Assembly: GCA_028622995.1 (NCBI GenBank)
Contig: JAJQJQ010000017.1
Coordinates: forward strand, 682,001 to 746,000
Source of the DNA: Panagrolaimus kolymaensis
Taxonomy: Eukaryota; Nematoda; Chromadorea; Rhabditida; Panagrolaimidae
Length of the DNA stretch: 64,000 nucleotides
Direction of reading: 5' to 3'
This document shows positions 47,129 to 59,400 of this stretch, piece after piece. Within the stretch, counting starts at the first letter, position 1; every line of letters begins with the position of its first letter. Under the pieces are notes generated by a model that saw nothing but the letters and a program-made list of their open reading frames with translations, was not told where the DNA came from and did no database searches. Made by a program: the position numbers and the translations under genes.

Positions 47129-50100
47129 GGGGGCCGTGGTTGCTTAGCGAGGCCGACGCGGACGCCGCTCCTCAATCGTGCGCGCGTCCGGCGTCGGCAG
47201 GCAGTGACTGCAGCAGGAGTTACTTTTCTTGCTTTCTTTTACCGCTTCCCACCCGTTCCAAAACCCTATTAACGGTTTAAATACCGTAAAAAAGGGAAAA
47301 CGGAAGGGATAGGATAAGCGAGAATTGAATAATAAACAAATTGAAGCTTTGTTTTCTTTTTGACAGATGATAATTATTTGTTGAAAATATAAAAGTATTA
47401 TAATAATATTAGAATCAATTCCCAAAAAAAAAATAAGCTTTAGTTGTTGACGGCGGTTATATCGTCACACCAAAGCTGTGATGACAATGTCGGCACAGTC
47501 AAATGAAAAAACAACAACGAAGGTAAAGAAAAAGTTAATGAAGCTTGAGATGAATTCTTCAAATAATTATTTTTTTTGTTGTCGTCGTCGACACTTAATA
47601 AAAATAATAAGTTGACGTCTTCTTGTTTTTCTTTTTTATAATAATTCGTTGTTGTTGGTAAATGAGAAAAAGTTGAAATAATTTTTTCACCAATTTCTTT
47701 TGTTGTTGAATTAATAATATTTGATGAAACTTTTACAATATTTTCAATAAAATAATAAAAGTAATATGAATAGAGATGATGATAGTTATTTATTGTAAAC
47801 ACCTCTTTCATGAACAAAAATGAAAAAGAATGATTTTTTTGTCTTTAAAATCGGTTACACCCTTTTTTACTGAAAAAGTTTTTTACGAATTAAAAATAAA
47901 TCAATAAAAAATGGAAAAGAAATAAATAACATGATTGTAAAAAAAAATTCCGTTTTAAATGATCAAAAAAATAATTGAATGTCAAATCAAAATATTTCTT
48001 TGTTGTAATTGTTGATGGTAATAATGGATCGGCAGTTACGCAAAAAAGAAGCAAAATTAAAATAATTATTAAATAATAACCGATTTAATTAAAATCCGTT
48101 TGATGCCAAAGTTAAATAAAAAAATGGCACCAAAAACAAAGCGAGAATGTGGGAGAGAAAATATTATGATGGAAGAAGGCAAAAAAATAAATGAGAAGAT
48201 GATGAAGGGAATAAGCTTTTTTCCGGTTTACGTTTATTTTTTTGGTTTTTCCTGTTTTTGAGAAACCAAAAATAGTAACTTTTTTTAATGATGATGGTGG
48301 TGTTTGTTATTGTAATATAAGGAGATGATGTTATAACAATTAATATTAATAATAATGACTGATGATGATGTGAGACAGATGTGTTAAGGCGCGAATACGG
48401 CACACGCACTCAAAAATCCGGGAAAAAATAAAGCAATGTGGCGGCGGCGAACGATCGCGCGAAACTGCGTTGTCGTTTGGTTGAATTCCCCGTTTCTATA
48501 AATTGGGCGCTCCTGCAAAAAAAAAGAGAATTTTTTGGTGATTTAGTCAAGTTTAGAAGAGAAAAAAAGGAAGAGGATGCATTTTCTATGTACGTATATT
48601 TAAGCTCTCATCCTTTTTATTCTTTTAAACAAAATCAATAGCTCGATTAAGTATAAAAAAATGGTCACACGGATATGTATTTTGTTAAACTGGGAGAAAA
48701 TGCGTATATGGTTTTGAAGGGTAAAAACAAGCCACAATTTAGTAATAATGCAACAAAAAACGTGTTCAAAACCGAAAAAATAAAAGCCCTAAGGCAAATA
48801 AATTAAAACGATTTGAAAAATATTTAGGCAAAAAAGTAAGGGTTTTTTGTTTTTAAATACAAAAAATATAAAGTTAATTATTACACAAGAATATTCTTAA
48901 GCTAAATCAATTTCGATCACTTTTTTAAAGCACCAAAAGACAAAATGACAACGCTTTGGAGACACAAAAAGCTGCCGTTGTTGTTGTCATTGGGTTCGAC
49001 AGTTTTTGCTTCTTTTTTTTTTTCGAGGCAACACTCTACCACAAAACGAAACTAAATGCAAAGCATTCATTCGCCCTGTCTCTTCAATAAAAGAGGGACA
49101 ACGATGGCAGAGGGGCTGGCAGCAATAGCATCGTCAACAACACGACGAGTGGTAGTAGAAAGCAAAAGCAAAAGGGAGAAAGAGAAAAAAGCAGCAGCAT
49201 TATAAAAAAGAAGCAACCGCGGCAGTAGCCGTTTGCTTTGTTGCTGATGCTGCTGCTATTGGTGGTTTGTGCACCCATAGTCTGGGTGGTAGTTGTGATG
49301 AACATAAAAAAAGAAAAAATACATATAAAAAAGTGAGGGGAAAAAAAGAGAGCCAGCCACACGCCTAAACGCGTGTCAGTCTCGTTGCGTTATTTCATCG
49401 CTTCGTCCAACGTTTGTCGAAAATGAGGCAGGCCGCAGCAGCCTTGGCCTCCAGAGTCAACGGGGACGTAAAAATAAAAAAGAGATGAAGTAAAAAGAAG
49501 AGGCAAAACAAAAACTAAAAAAAGGGAAATAAGAAAAATAACGACATGACAAAAAAAGGACCTTCGGTTCTTTAGGGGAACGACGACCAAAGGCAGCAAC
49601 AACAAAAAAGTAATGGTGATGGTTTATTTAAAAAAAGTTTTTTTGAAACAAGAATGTTCAAAACATAGTGTGCTGCAGCATCAATCACAAGCAGAAATAG
49701 GATGAATCGATCGGCGTTTAGGGTTTTATTATTGCCACACAAAAAAAAATGTTGCGGGCAATGACCATCATTTATGGGATATGAAAAATATCAGATTGCA
49801 TCATCAAAGTTATTAACAAGAGAAGAAAAAAATTGCGCAAGGCGCTGTGCTGTGTATGTGGAATACTTAAAAGTGATAATGGCTATTAAAAATCAATAAA
49901 TAATTATCAAAATACCAAAGTTAAAAACCTATATTTGTGTTAGAACTAAGCTTTTAAACCAATCAATAATTTCTTTAAAAACGTATGATGATTCAGCATG
50001 AAATATATGAGTAATGTATGTATTTGCCGCCGATAAAAAGTGTGCGAAATGGTAAAAAAAAACAATGAGGGTGTGACGATAAAGGGGAAAAATCAAAATA

Positions 50101-51868
50101 AATGTCTTTTTGATCAAGCATGAAAAAAAACCAAAATAATTTTAAAAAACAAAATCATTTTGCGCAAATAAGAAAAAAAAGTGAAAAGGAAATATCAACT
50201 CTTCATTTGTTTCGTTCACAAAAAGGCGAACGTCTTATGTTGTTGTTATTTCCTGAACGCAGCAAACGAAAACGACGACGACACAGAACAGTCTGTGACG
50301 ACGACAACGACGTCCCAAGTTAGGAGACCTTCCTTAGCTTGTTTCATTTTTTTTAGCTTTTTTGAGGCCCGGGACCTAAAAAGCAATGGCAAGAAAATAG
50401 GGGATAACGCGCATGTTGGGGGAAACTGAAATAACGAAAAAGTAGTTGCAGCAGCAAACATTTCTTGTGTTTAGTTTTTTTTTTCTTGCATCTTCTGCTT
50501 GCTTCTATTAAATGATGATGCTACTACTGCTGTTAGAAGTAAAAGTAGCCAACCAAGAGACTAACAAAAAAGTGACAAAAAAAGAAGAGATGGAAGGAGA
50601 GAACGAGAGAGAGAGAAAAACAGACATAAAAAAATCGAGTGGAATATAGGACAAACGATCGTTTTTTAGGGTTGAAAAAGCTTTTGAGTTTGTCCTATGA
50701 TGATGAAGAAAACAAAAAAGTAACATGCATGCATCTTTTTATTTTCAGTTAATGAAAAAGCAGCACAAACGCGAGAGTGAGCTTTAGAATGGTGAGCAAA
50801 AGAAGAATTTTTTGGGCATTTTTTTCCAGTATGTGTATCGAGAAATAATTTTTTTTTGAGTCAAAGTAAAAATATAAAATAATGTTATGACGGACAGAAG
50901 AAGAGTATGTCGTTGTAGGTCTAAAAGAAAAAAATAGATGGAATAAAATGAATGCCATGAAGCGTAAGCAAGCGAACAAACACAAGAGTCTCTTGTGTCC
51001 GCTTTGAAAAAGGCTTTCTCTTTCTTTTCTTTTTTCTGCCGCTGCTTGCTTTTTAAACGAGTCCGAACAACCTTTTTTGAGGAGAGTGAAAATAAAAAGA
51101 AGGGGTTGCCGCTGCCATTGATGCAGTTGTGCTTGGTTGCATTTGCCATCGTTAGCTGCCTTTCCATCTTCATAAAAATAAAAAGGGAAAGAAGAAGCAA
51201 GTGAGCCTACTTACTACACGTTCTTTTTCTCTTTACTTCTCTTTCTGGAACTCATCTCTTCTTCTTTTTTCCGCTTTAAATAAAAATTATAGACAAAATG
51301 CGAGGAAAAAAAGAAGCATGCACACATTCCTTTTTATGTATGTATAAAAAGGAACCTTATTCTTTCTGGAGCACTCCAGAAATATAAAAGTAGTAGACTC
51401 CTACTCCTCCATCTAATGTTCAGAAAAAAAGAGCTAAAAAGGGAGGAAGATGAAGCAGCAGCAGCAATGGCATTCTAAAATGCTTCCATTCCATACTGTG
51501 CTTTGAGACGTCCATTTTCATTAATTGTTTTCGACATTGCCTTTTATGGCTGCTCGTAGAAGTGGATTCAAGTTCTCATTTCTTCTATATGAGGTCTTTT
51601 GAACTCTTTAGATTTCCATATTTTTGCTATGTATATAATGAAAAAAAATTGAAACAATAATTTATGTATTTCTGGATAAAACATAACCATATAAAATAAC
51701 AAAGAATAATAATGTTAAATGCTCAAAAATGAAAAAAAGGCAAAAATCAACGGAAAAAATCAAAATAAAAAGTGAAACAATAACAAAAAATATCTCAATT
51801 GAAACCCAAAAAAGTAGATCATAGAATTTGTGGAAAAATGCCCAGAAGTAATTAAGAAGAAAAACACT
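47129..51868. other. Upstream region of the Gq gene and intergenic DNA
   Basis: 4.7 kb with no supported coding exon. The part next to the Gq start (to ~47270) is a GC- and CpG-rich island. A second small GC-rich patch lies at ~48385-48490. Elsewhere there are purine/pyrimidine runs and GCA-type triplets. Open frames at 47440-47817 and 48438-48641 are low-complexity. It may include noncoding first exons of the Gq gene, which I cannot place. Confidence 0.55.
47152..47198. promoter_or_regulatory. GC-rich inverted repeat just upstream of the Gq start codon
   Basis: GCCGACGCGGACGC (47152-47165) pairs with GCGTCCGGCGTCGGC (47184-47198) with one bulged base, around an 18-base loop. On the gene's strand it sits 24-70 bases before the ATG. 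It would therefore be a very stable leader hairpin if transcribed, or a GC-box-like promoter element. Confidence 0.7.
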
Positions 51869-52519
51869 TCAGAGTTCTGATTGTGAGGGAGGTTCAATTG
51901 AATGATAAGCTGGAGGAGGTTGTTCGACAGCTTGATAAGCTGGTGGGGCTTCAATAAACTTTTGCTTTTCCATAAAAGGATGAACAACAAAGTTTGCGAA
52001 TAAAAGAGCTGTCAAAGCTCCAAGACAAACCATGAGAACAAATTTGATGCGGAACTGATTGACTTTATTTTGTTTACGACGCCGAGCAAGGGGTGAAGTA
52101 AAACGCTGCATTGATTCTTCTCTTGTAACATAACGTGATGATTCAGTATATTCTTCTTCCGATTCTTCTACAATAGGGGGATCATCGTCACGATTGATAT
52201 CATCGATAACTGTTTCAACAGCTTCTTCACTCTAAAAAAACATAAGGGTTTTAAGAATGCAGAGAAAATTTTAATAAAAATTTACCTCTGGAGTAGCTTC
52301 ATGTTCTCCAAAATCTTCAACGGTTGCATTAACTCGTGGAGAATCAAAAGTTTTTTCAGGACGTGTGTAAGCGCCCGCATCATCACTAGCTGCAAGATTC
52401 ATGAGCTTTTTGATATATACTTTTCTAGTAAGGGGTGTTACTGGGCCAACATTAATACCACGAACGAGAAGTTCATTCCGGAGATCAGCATCACTGAGAT
52501 CGTCAAAAATGTTAGACAT
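51869..52519 (-). CDS. emr-1: Emerin-like LEM-domain nuclear-envelope protein
   Basis: An inner nuclear membrane protein that binds the chromatin protein BAF through its LEM domain. 198 residues in two exons: 52519-52286 and 52231-51869. The LEM domain covers residues ~4-43 (DDLSDADLRNELLVRGINVG and TRKVYIKKL) and closely resembles C. elegans EMR-1. A Ser/Glu-rich acidic linker (EESEEEYTESSRYVT) follows, then a basic patch RRRKQNK, one membrane span near residues 140-160 (VLMVCLGALTALLFANFV) and a ~36-residue tail with two PPAY motifs. The single C-terminal span and small size favour emerin over LEM2/MAN1. The tail is longer than I expect for emerin, and PPAY would be lumenal in the usual topology, so its use as a WW-binding site is doubtful. 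Confidence 0.88.
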
Positions 52520-52537
52520 CTTTCTTTGGCTGCTTCT
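52520..52537 (-). promoter_or_regulatory. Likely trans-splice acceptor and 5' leader of the LEM gene
   Basis: A T-rich tract ending TTTCCAG lies 16 bases before the ATG on the minus strand, with no nearby donor exon. This fits a nematode spliced-leader acceptor. Confidence 0.5.
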
Positions 52538-55500
52538 GGAAATTAGAAAATTAATAGTAGATAGGTAAAGTAGAATATTAATGAAAATGAAGGAAAAAAT
52601 TCAAAAGAATGGGACACGCACGCATATGGGATAGTTCTAAAATCGAGGACAAAATTGTAATGAATACATAAAAAAAATGCGTTCAAGCGCCAAACTTTTT
52701 TGTTTTTCATAAACACCACCATTTATTTCTTGAATGGATTTTTTTTCTTCTGTACATTTAATTTTTTTTTCGATTTGCTATTATAAATAAAATGACTTTC
52801 TTATGAGTTTTATAAAAAACATTTAGAAGTTTTTAAAAGATTTTGAAATAAATTTTCGATTACGAAATCATTTAAACCACGTGCATTGCAACAAAAATGT
52901 GTATACGCAACGCAATATCCGCATGTTGAAAGAAAACACAAAAAACTGAAAAAGTCTTATATTATTATGTATTAGAAGGAATTTTGCAATATTTAAAAGA
53001 AACGTTTTAAACGAAAAGTTGAGTCTCGAAAATGTTCCGTAACGTTGATACAAATGAACAATATTTTAAGATATTGGACCAAACGTTGACTTTGAACTTC
53101 ATTAATAAAAATGCCTGCAATAAAAACATAAATAAAAATTGTTCTTTCTTACTCAACTCAACAGACAATTACATTTTTTTGTTCATTTAAGAAATTAATA
53201 ACAACTTTATGCTGTTCCTTCTTTTATTTATAATTTAAATGCAAACTACAAACTCATAATTTTAAAGTTTATTATTAATACGACTTCCACTCAATTATGC
53301 CACACAAAAAATCTTAAACAAGCATTAAACTTTTTAAGCTCTAAACTTTTTGCTATTTATAAATTATAATGAGCGCACGAATGCCCTTCGAACGCTTTCT
53401 CCTTATTTTTTAAAAATCTGTTTTCTAAATATTCCATGAATATTAATTCTTGCGCTCTTTATTGTCAACGCCTTTAAATTAATACTGCCCTTTATCCCAG
53501 TTTTTTTCTAAAGCTTCTCTATTATCACCTAACGTTTTCTGTTAACTCAGACCTTACTCCAAAAAGAACCTCATCAAATGCTAATATTGGTGGCCGCAAT
53601 CCATCATCACATTTTAAAGCAAAGGCAGCGTTTACTTTTTACAATCCCCATGTTTTTACAAATATTTCAATATAAAACCTTAACACATTTTAGTCTGACA
53701 TAACCACCACGAATACTTTTCTTTCTTTTTTAGAATAGATATTATGTTATCCTCCTCTTCCTGGCATCTTTAGACCTTTATGCATCAGACATCTTTGGGT
53801 TCCAGAAATACGAGAATCTTCCATTTTACAAAAAATTTCATTCTTTCATTAAGCGTTGAAAAGAACGTTTCTCACCATATATAAAACTAAATTTATGTAA
53901 TATAACATAGATAAAAAAGAATACGCCTCATCGGCATATCAAATTCCTAGTTCAGATGCCTCAAATTTATTCATATTGGTAAATAAATTGATTATAAGCC
54001 AGTAGAATCCGTTTATATCTTTCTTCTGATAAGGAAAATAAAGTAAACTTTCATTTGAATACGGCTGTAAAACCCATTAAAAATTTTGCAATTTTCTTAC
54101 AGCATATTTTGTTTATATTTATTTTAAACATAATATGTATTTTACGCTAGAGGCCTTTCCCAAATGTTTTTAAAAATATGTTCTTATTTTTGATTAGTGA
54201 ATGGTTTATTGCAATATTATTTTTATCGAGAACATAAATTCTAATATCATGGTATATGAAAGTAAGTATCCGTTGATAATATAAAAATGAATCGCACATA
54301 TAAGTTTATCTTTTCATCGTTATTTATTTCCAGTTTCTGGATTGCTATTTTGTTTTTTAATATCTCGTACAACTTCATTTCAAGAAACAGTTGTATTTAT
54401 GTAGCAGCAGGTTTTAAGTGTTTGGAAAAGAAAAATTCAAAAGTTATTACAAGAGGAAATTTCAATCAAACGACTAAAATCCATTTTTAGTATTTGTTTT
54501 TTTTTTATTACATAAAGCTTTTTTTCTTTCGTAATTTTTTACAGTCTCATATATTAAATTAAAACTTTTCAAAAGCTAGAAGTTTTTTTTCTATGCGTTT
54601 TGTAAGAATTGAGGTATTTTTATTTTAATAAAGTTAATAATGCTTAAGAAAAAGTTTGATAAGCTAATAAAACCTATGCTTGACAAAACTCCATAAGCCG
54701 TTGTTTCACTTCTATGTGTTTCTGAATTTGAATAAGAAGACACCATTGATGTGTGGAGAAAAGACATATTATTCCAAGTATTACATTTACTTAAGTCAAC
54801 AGAAGTTTAAGCTTCTGCAAAATATATAAAATTGCTGTCATATGTTATGCTTTTCCTTCACCCAATTATCCATCAAGTGTATTTCCGAAGCTTTTAAAAC
54901 AACAAAGTGCCCCTTTTATTTTTCTTTTTCACTTTAAATTTCGCGCATAATTCGTTTATAATAACTTTTTTTTTGCTTTTTTCTTTTAATTTAAAAGTCA
55001 TATTTTTCATTTTTGGTCATAATATAATATAGGAGAATCTATTTACAAAAACGAACGCGCACGAGTCCACCAGATTTTGATGGTAGAGGAGTGAAAGTGA
55101 TGATAAAAATTCACAAAAAAGCAAGGTATCATTTAAAAATTTGAAGCAAGTATGAAAGAGCAACACAAAACAACAAAGATGAAAAGAAACAAAGAGTTAA
55201 AGATTTTTTTTTCTGAATCTACGAGAAACAAATTCCCAAAGATTACAGTAAAAACGTGAGGCCCTAAGAAAAAAAAGAAAAAAAAATATTTCACACAAGC
55301 GTAGTTTGCTGGTTGGGCTCGACGCAAATAAGAAAAAAGGTAACTACATACATAAGGAAGACACAAATGAGAAGTGGTGCCGTCTTTGGATGGAGACAAC
55401 TCCAGAAAAAAAGGATGAACCGTAAGAACGCCGTAAATATTTTTTTCTCATAAAGAGATTCCAAAATATACGACAAGAGGTGAAAATCAGCAAATAAAAT

Positions 55501-55803
55501 CTCAGAAAAAAAGTTAAGAGAATTAATGTGATAAAAATAGAAAAAGAAGACGAGAGAATATAAAAATTAAGAACAAAATACTAAATTGATGTTTATTTAA
55601 CGGTGGATGTCATTTTGGATATCAATCAATATTTATTGATTCATGTGCTGATGTAATCTTAAATGATGAGATAGTATAGGCGGATAGCCCATTACTAAGA
55701 GACAAGTTTAAGAGAAACAAAGAAATTTATTCAAGACTGACAAAGTATATATCGATTGACAAAGGGAAGACATTTTCATAAAAGATTTTGGACAGAAGAT
55801 TCT
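52538..55803. other. Intergenic, AT-rich
   Basis: 3.3 kb without a supported gene. The 67-codon frame at 54287-54490 has a hydrophobic start but AT-driven composition and no family match I recognise. The stretch 53100-54100 is slightly less tract-rich but shows no coding pattern. Confidence 0.6.
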
Positions 55804-56469
55804 TTAGATTCGTTGGATCTTGTCGGAGACGATCACAGGATTATTTTTGCGGATTTCTTCACGTTCCATAGTTTTATAATCAAAGTCACATTCATGTGCG
55901 GAATCATAACGATGTTCACCACAGTACAATCCACCGCAACGGCAAGTGAAACCTGTAAAATGTTTAATAAAAAATAACAAAGAATAATTAAACAACTTAC
56001 CAGTTAATCCAACCCGCTTCTTGCACATCTGACAACGATTTGCTTTTTTAACAGGAGCAGAAGATGCAGCAGGTGATTCTTCTTCCATATGAGATAAAGG
56101 CTTCGCTGCAATAGCTGGCTCGAGCGCTTCGGGCACAGTTTTGGAGGAAGAACTTGATTCAGGAGTTACAGAAGAACAAAATTGGGCGACATCTTCGAGT
56201 TGAGCAGCCAATTCAGGAACGTTTTTAACAGCTTCACGGAGTTTAGACATGGTATCAGTAGAAGAATTTGCTAAAAAAATAAGAAAGTAAGTTAAAGCCT
56301 AAGGATCAAAATGTTAAAAAATACCATTATTTGGACTGATACGAGCAGTATCTTGCTTTCTCTTGATGGTATCCTTGAAACATTTTGAACAAAGTCCTTC
56401 TGTTGCTGAAGATCCGAAGAAACCACAACCACCTCTGCATAAAGCTGTAGCTTGTTGTTGATTTTCCAT
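55804..56469 (-). CDS. A20/AN1 zinc-finger protein (ZFAND5/6-like)
   Basis: A stress- and ubiquitin-associated adaptor of the ZFAND family, 187 residues in three exons: 56469-56325, 56270-56001, 55952-55804. The A20-type finger is at residues ~11-33 ([20 protein letters not shown]). A Ser/Ala/Glu-rich linker follows, then a complete AN1 finger near the C-terminus ([37 protein letters not shown]). The ending DKIQRI is the usual ZFAND terminus. A20 domains of this class bind ubiquitin; AN1 binds zinc and protein partners. Length and order match the family. The ATG at 56469 was chosen because it opens [11 protein letters not shown], the usual short lead into the A20 finger. Confidence 0.95.
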
Positions 56470-59400
56470 ATCGAAGTAGTTAATCTGTCGAGCTCCAACC
56501 AGCAAGAGACAGTAAATGGAATATAGATAATAAAGCGAAGAAGAAAACCGGGCTGAAAAAATAAAATATAAATCGTTAAATAAGTAAATTAAAGAAAATT
56601 ACATCACACGAGTCAGTCTTGAAATAAATAACCAAGTTTATAAATGAGTAAGACAATCTCAATCGCAAAGAAAACGAGAGACTATCAAAAAGTCGAGTCG
56701 CGCTTAAAAATGAGGAAAAGGCAAAATTTAGACGATCGATCGTCAAAATAAAAAATTGAGAACGTTTCATGGGAAAAAATGCAAAAATATGTTCAAACGA
56801 GAAGAAAAAAAGAATGATTACAAAAAGAGAAGGAAATGGATGGAATAGTTCAAAAAATGAATGAATGAATTAATGGCAAATGATCGAGGAACTAGGAACT
56901 AGAGAAGGTAAAAAATAGAAAGGTTGGACCACTTATTCGCCTATTTTTTATTATATGATGGTTCATTAGGGTTACCTCAGAGAAAGGGTAAGGCAAAAAG
57001 AGACTGAAAGGCAAAGATAATGGCATAAAAATGTCATATGATAGATAAACGATAACAAAAAATATTTTTAAGCTTGTTATGTGTTAGCAAAATATTATTG
57101 ATTGCTATATAAATAAGATGGGCTTGAAAAGTTCAAAAACTGATAGTTAAAAAAAGTTGAACAACAAAAATGGTGAAATAAAGAAGAGAAAGAAACAAAA
57201 ATAGAGAGAGAGAGAGAGCGAAAACAATGACGCAAGAAGCACCGCTAAAAAAATTTCATTGCAAAAGAACTTTCTCGATTGATTTCTTTGCTTTTCGAAA
57301 GCAGCCAACGTCTGGGGTTTAAAAAATGCCATATTATGAAAACAAAATATAACCAACGTTGGTCTTTTTTTCGCAACTGATGTGAGTTATTGTCATCATT
57401 TTTTTATTTTAAATTTTGTTGTTTTTTTTTTTTGAAAACCATGATTATGCCAAGTTAAAACAAATTTGTGGAAGTAAATGTAAATAAAAAAACTTCAAGT
57501 TTTGATTGAAAAAAAAAATGAATAAAAAGCAAGCACCGACTTGAAAGCGAGCAAAGAATAGTAAATGAAAGAATAAGAAAAAAACGCGTTTCTGAGTATG
57601 CGTGTGTTTATGTTTCTTCGCCTATGTTTGCAATTCCAGAACACACACACCCAAAGGGTCGAGGAGTAATAAATACGTCAACGGTGGAAACTAAGTTGTT
57701 CGTCAAACAAATGAAGAGGAAAAAAACGCAACCGTTGCTGCAAAGGTTTGATTAAGAAGCGATTCGAGGATATTAGAAAAGAGGGTAAAGCTTTCTTAAG
57801 AAACAAAACAAAATAGAATCATGATATTTGAAGCAAACATAAGTGAAACGAAAGCATTTGGGAAATAATTTTTTTTGACATGTTGCCTTTTATAAAAAGA
57901 GAGCAAATGATGTCGATATATTTGATGGGTGTGGCAGCGATGACGGAAGAACGCCACTTTAGTTGTCGTATAAATTTCGGGATATTTGTTTGGATTTAAA
58001 TACGAATATCAAGATCACGTTTCAGGAAGTTTTACAATCACGCCATATAGGAAAAATGAAAAGAAATAACCCTTTTAAAGCTTTAAAACCTTTTTTTACA
58101 TATTTTGTTAGGCAGGGCATAAGCAGAGCGAAAGAAATTCAGTCGACAATTGGTCGCACTTTGGGTGGCGTCTAGTTGGTTATGCCTCCGGCAAGCAACA
58201 GCAATGGGCCCGTTTATCGACATGGTGAAGAAAAAAAATGCTCACATGACTTGCATTCTGTCATTCAGCAGCAGGCAGGAGCATCCACCAAGCGACAACG
58301 CAAAGCAACGGCCCATTTTTTCTTTCCACTCGCTCGATAACGACACGTTTCCATGCATGTAGAAGGAAGGAAGGAAAAAGAGGGTAGGCAAATGAGTGAA
58401 TACAACAAAGAAGGAAGAAGAAAAAATGCTTACATTAATGGAGGGAGAGATGTTTAGGAAAAAAAGAAAGAAAAAAGATGCATGCGTAAATTGGCAAAAT
58501 AAAAAAATTCAAGCTGGCTTGAAGGACCTTTTCTAAGAGTCTTTTACAAAACTAATCAAGGCTAAAGTTGGTTGCCACTTTTATACTAAAATTAACAAAC
58601 ATGAACTCTAAAGATCGTGAGATGATTTCATTAAAGACCTTCATAAACATATGGTATTGCGACGAAATGAACTATGTTCTTTTTTCATTTTTTTCATTTC
58701 ATTTTTTAACTATCCGAGACATACTACTTCAAAATAAAAACCTCGAGTTAAAATATTTTTTGTTCACAAGACTAAAACTATTAGTTGGCGGCGAAGAAAC
58801 AACTCGCATTCGGCGTGAATAGCAGCAGCATAGGCCCGTCGTTCTGCTCTCACATGATTGTGACAACAGGCAAAAAGGCTCCAGCCACCACCACCAACCA
58901 TTTCAACTACCACACACACGTAGGGCGGGTCTTGCCGAAATTTTTTTTCTTTTTTCCACACAACTCAATTCAAAATCACAATGAATTTCAAAAAAAAGTT
59001 CACGGGATTTTACGTAATAATATAGTGTTATATTTCATATCAGCAGATATTATAGAATATTTTTCAATCAAGACAATAAGCCTTTTAATAGAAAAAAATG
59101 ATTTGCGGTATTAAGAAATAGAAAAGAATGTATTAGCCAATTATTTTAAAAACTTAATTATTACGAGACTCCAAAGTATAAAAAATGAAAAATATAACTA
59201 CAACTAAAAGGCTGCCTTTTTACATTTTTATTTTCGAAGCTTTAGTTTTTGTAGGGGAAAAAATATAGGCCTAAAAATCCTCATCGAAGATACGATTCAT
59301 ATATTTTTTGTGTTGTAAAGAAAAACAGTCTCAAATAAAAAAAAATAGATTCGATGAATTGCTGCTTTAACAAAAACTTGAGCTTTGACGTAAGAAATGT

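Noticed and set aside
47440..47817. 125-codon minus-strand frame upstream of the Gq gene
   Set aside because: Tyr/Asn/Lys-rich AT-driven composition, no domain, no splice context.
48438..48641. 67-codon plus-strand frame beginning in a GC-rich patch
   Set aside because: Short, no recognisable motif; the GC patch is more likely noncoding or regulatory.
54287..54490. 67-codon plus-strand frame with a hydrophobic N-terminus
   Set aside because: Composition expected by chance in AT-rich DNA; no flanking exons.
57185..57220. (AG)n run
   Set aside because: Simple sequence, one of many purine tracts; no evidence of function.
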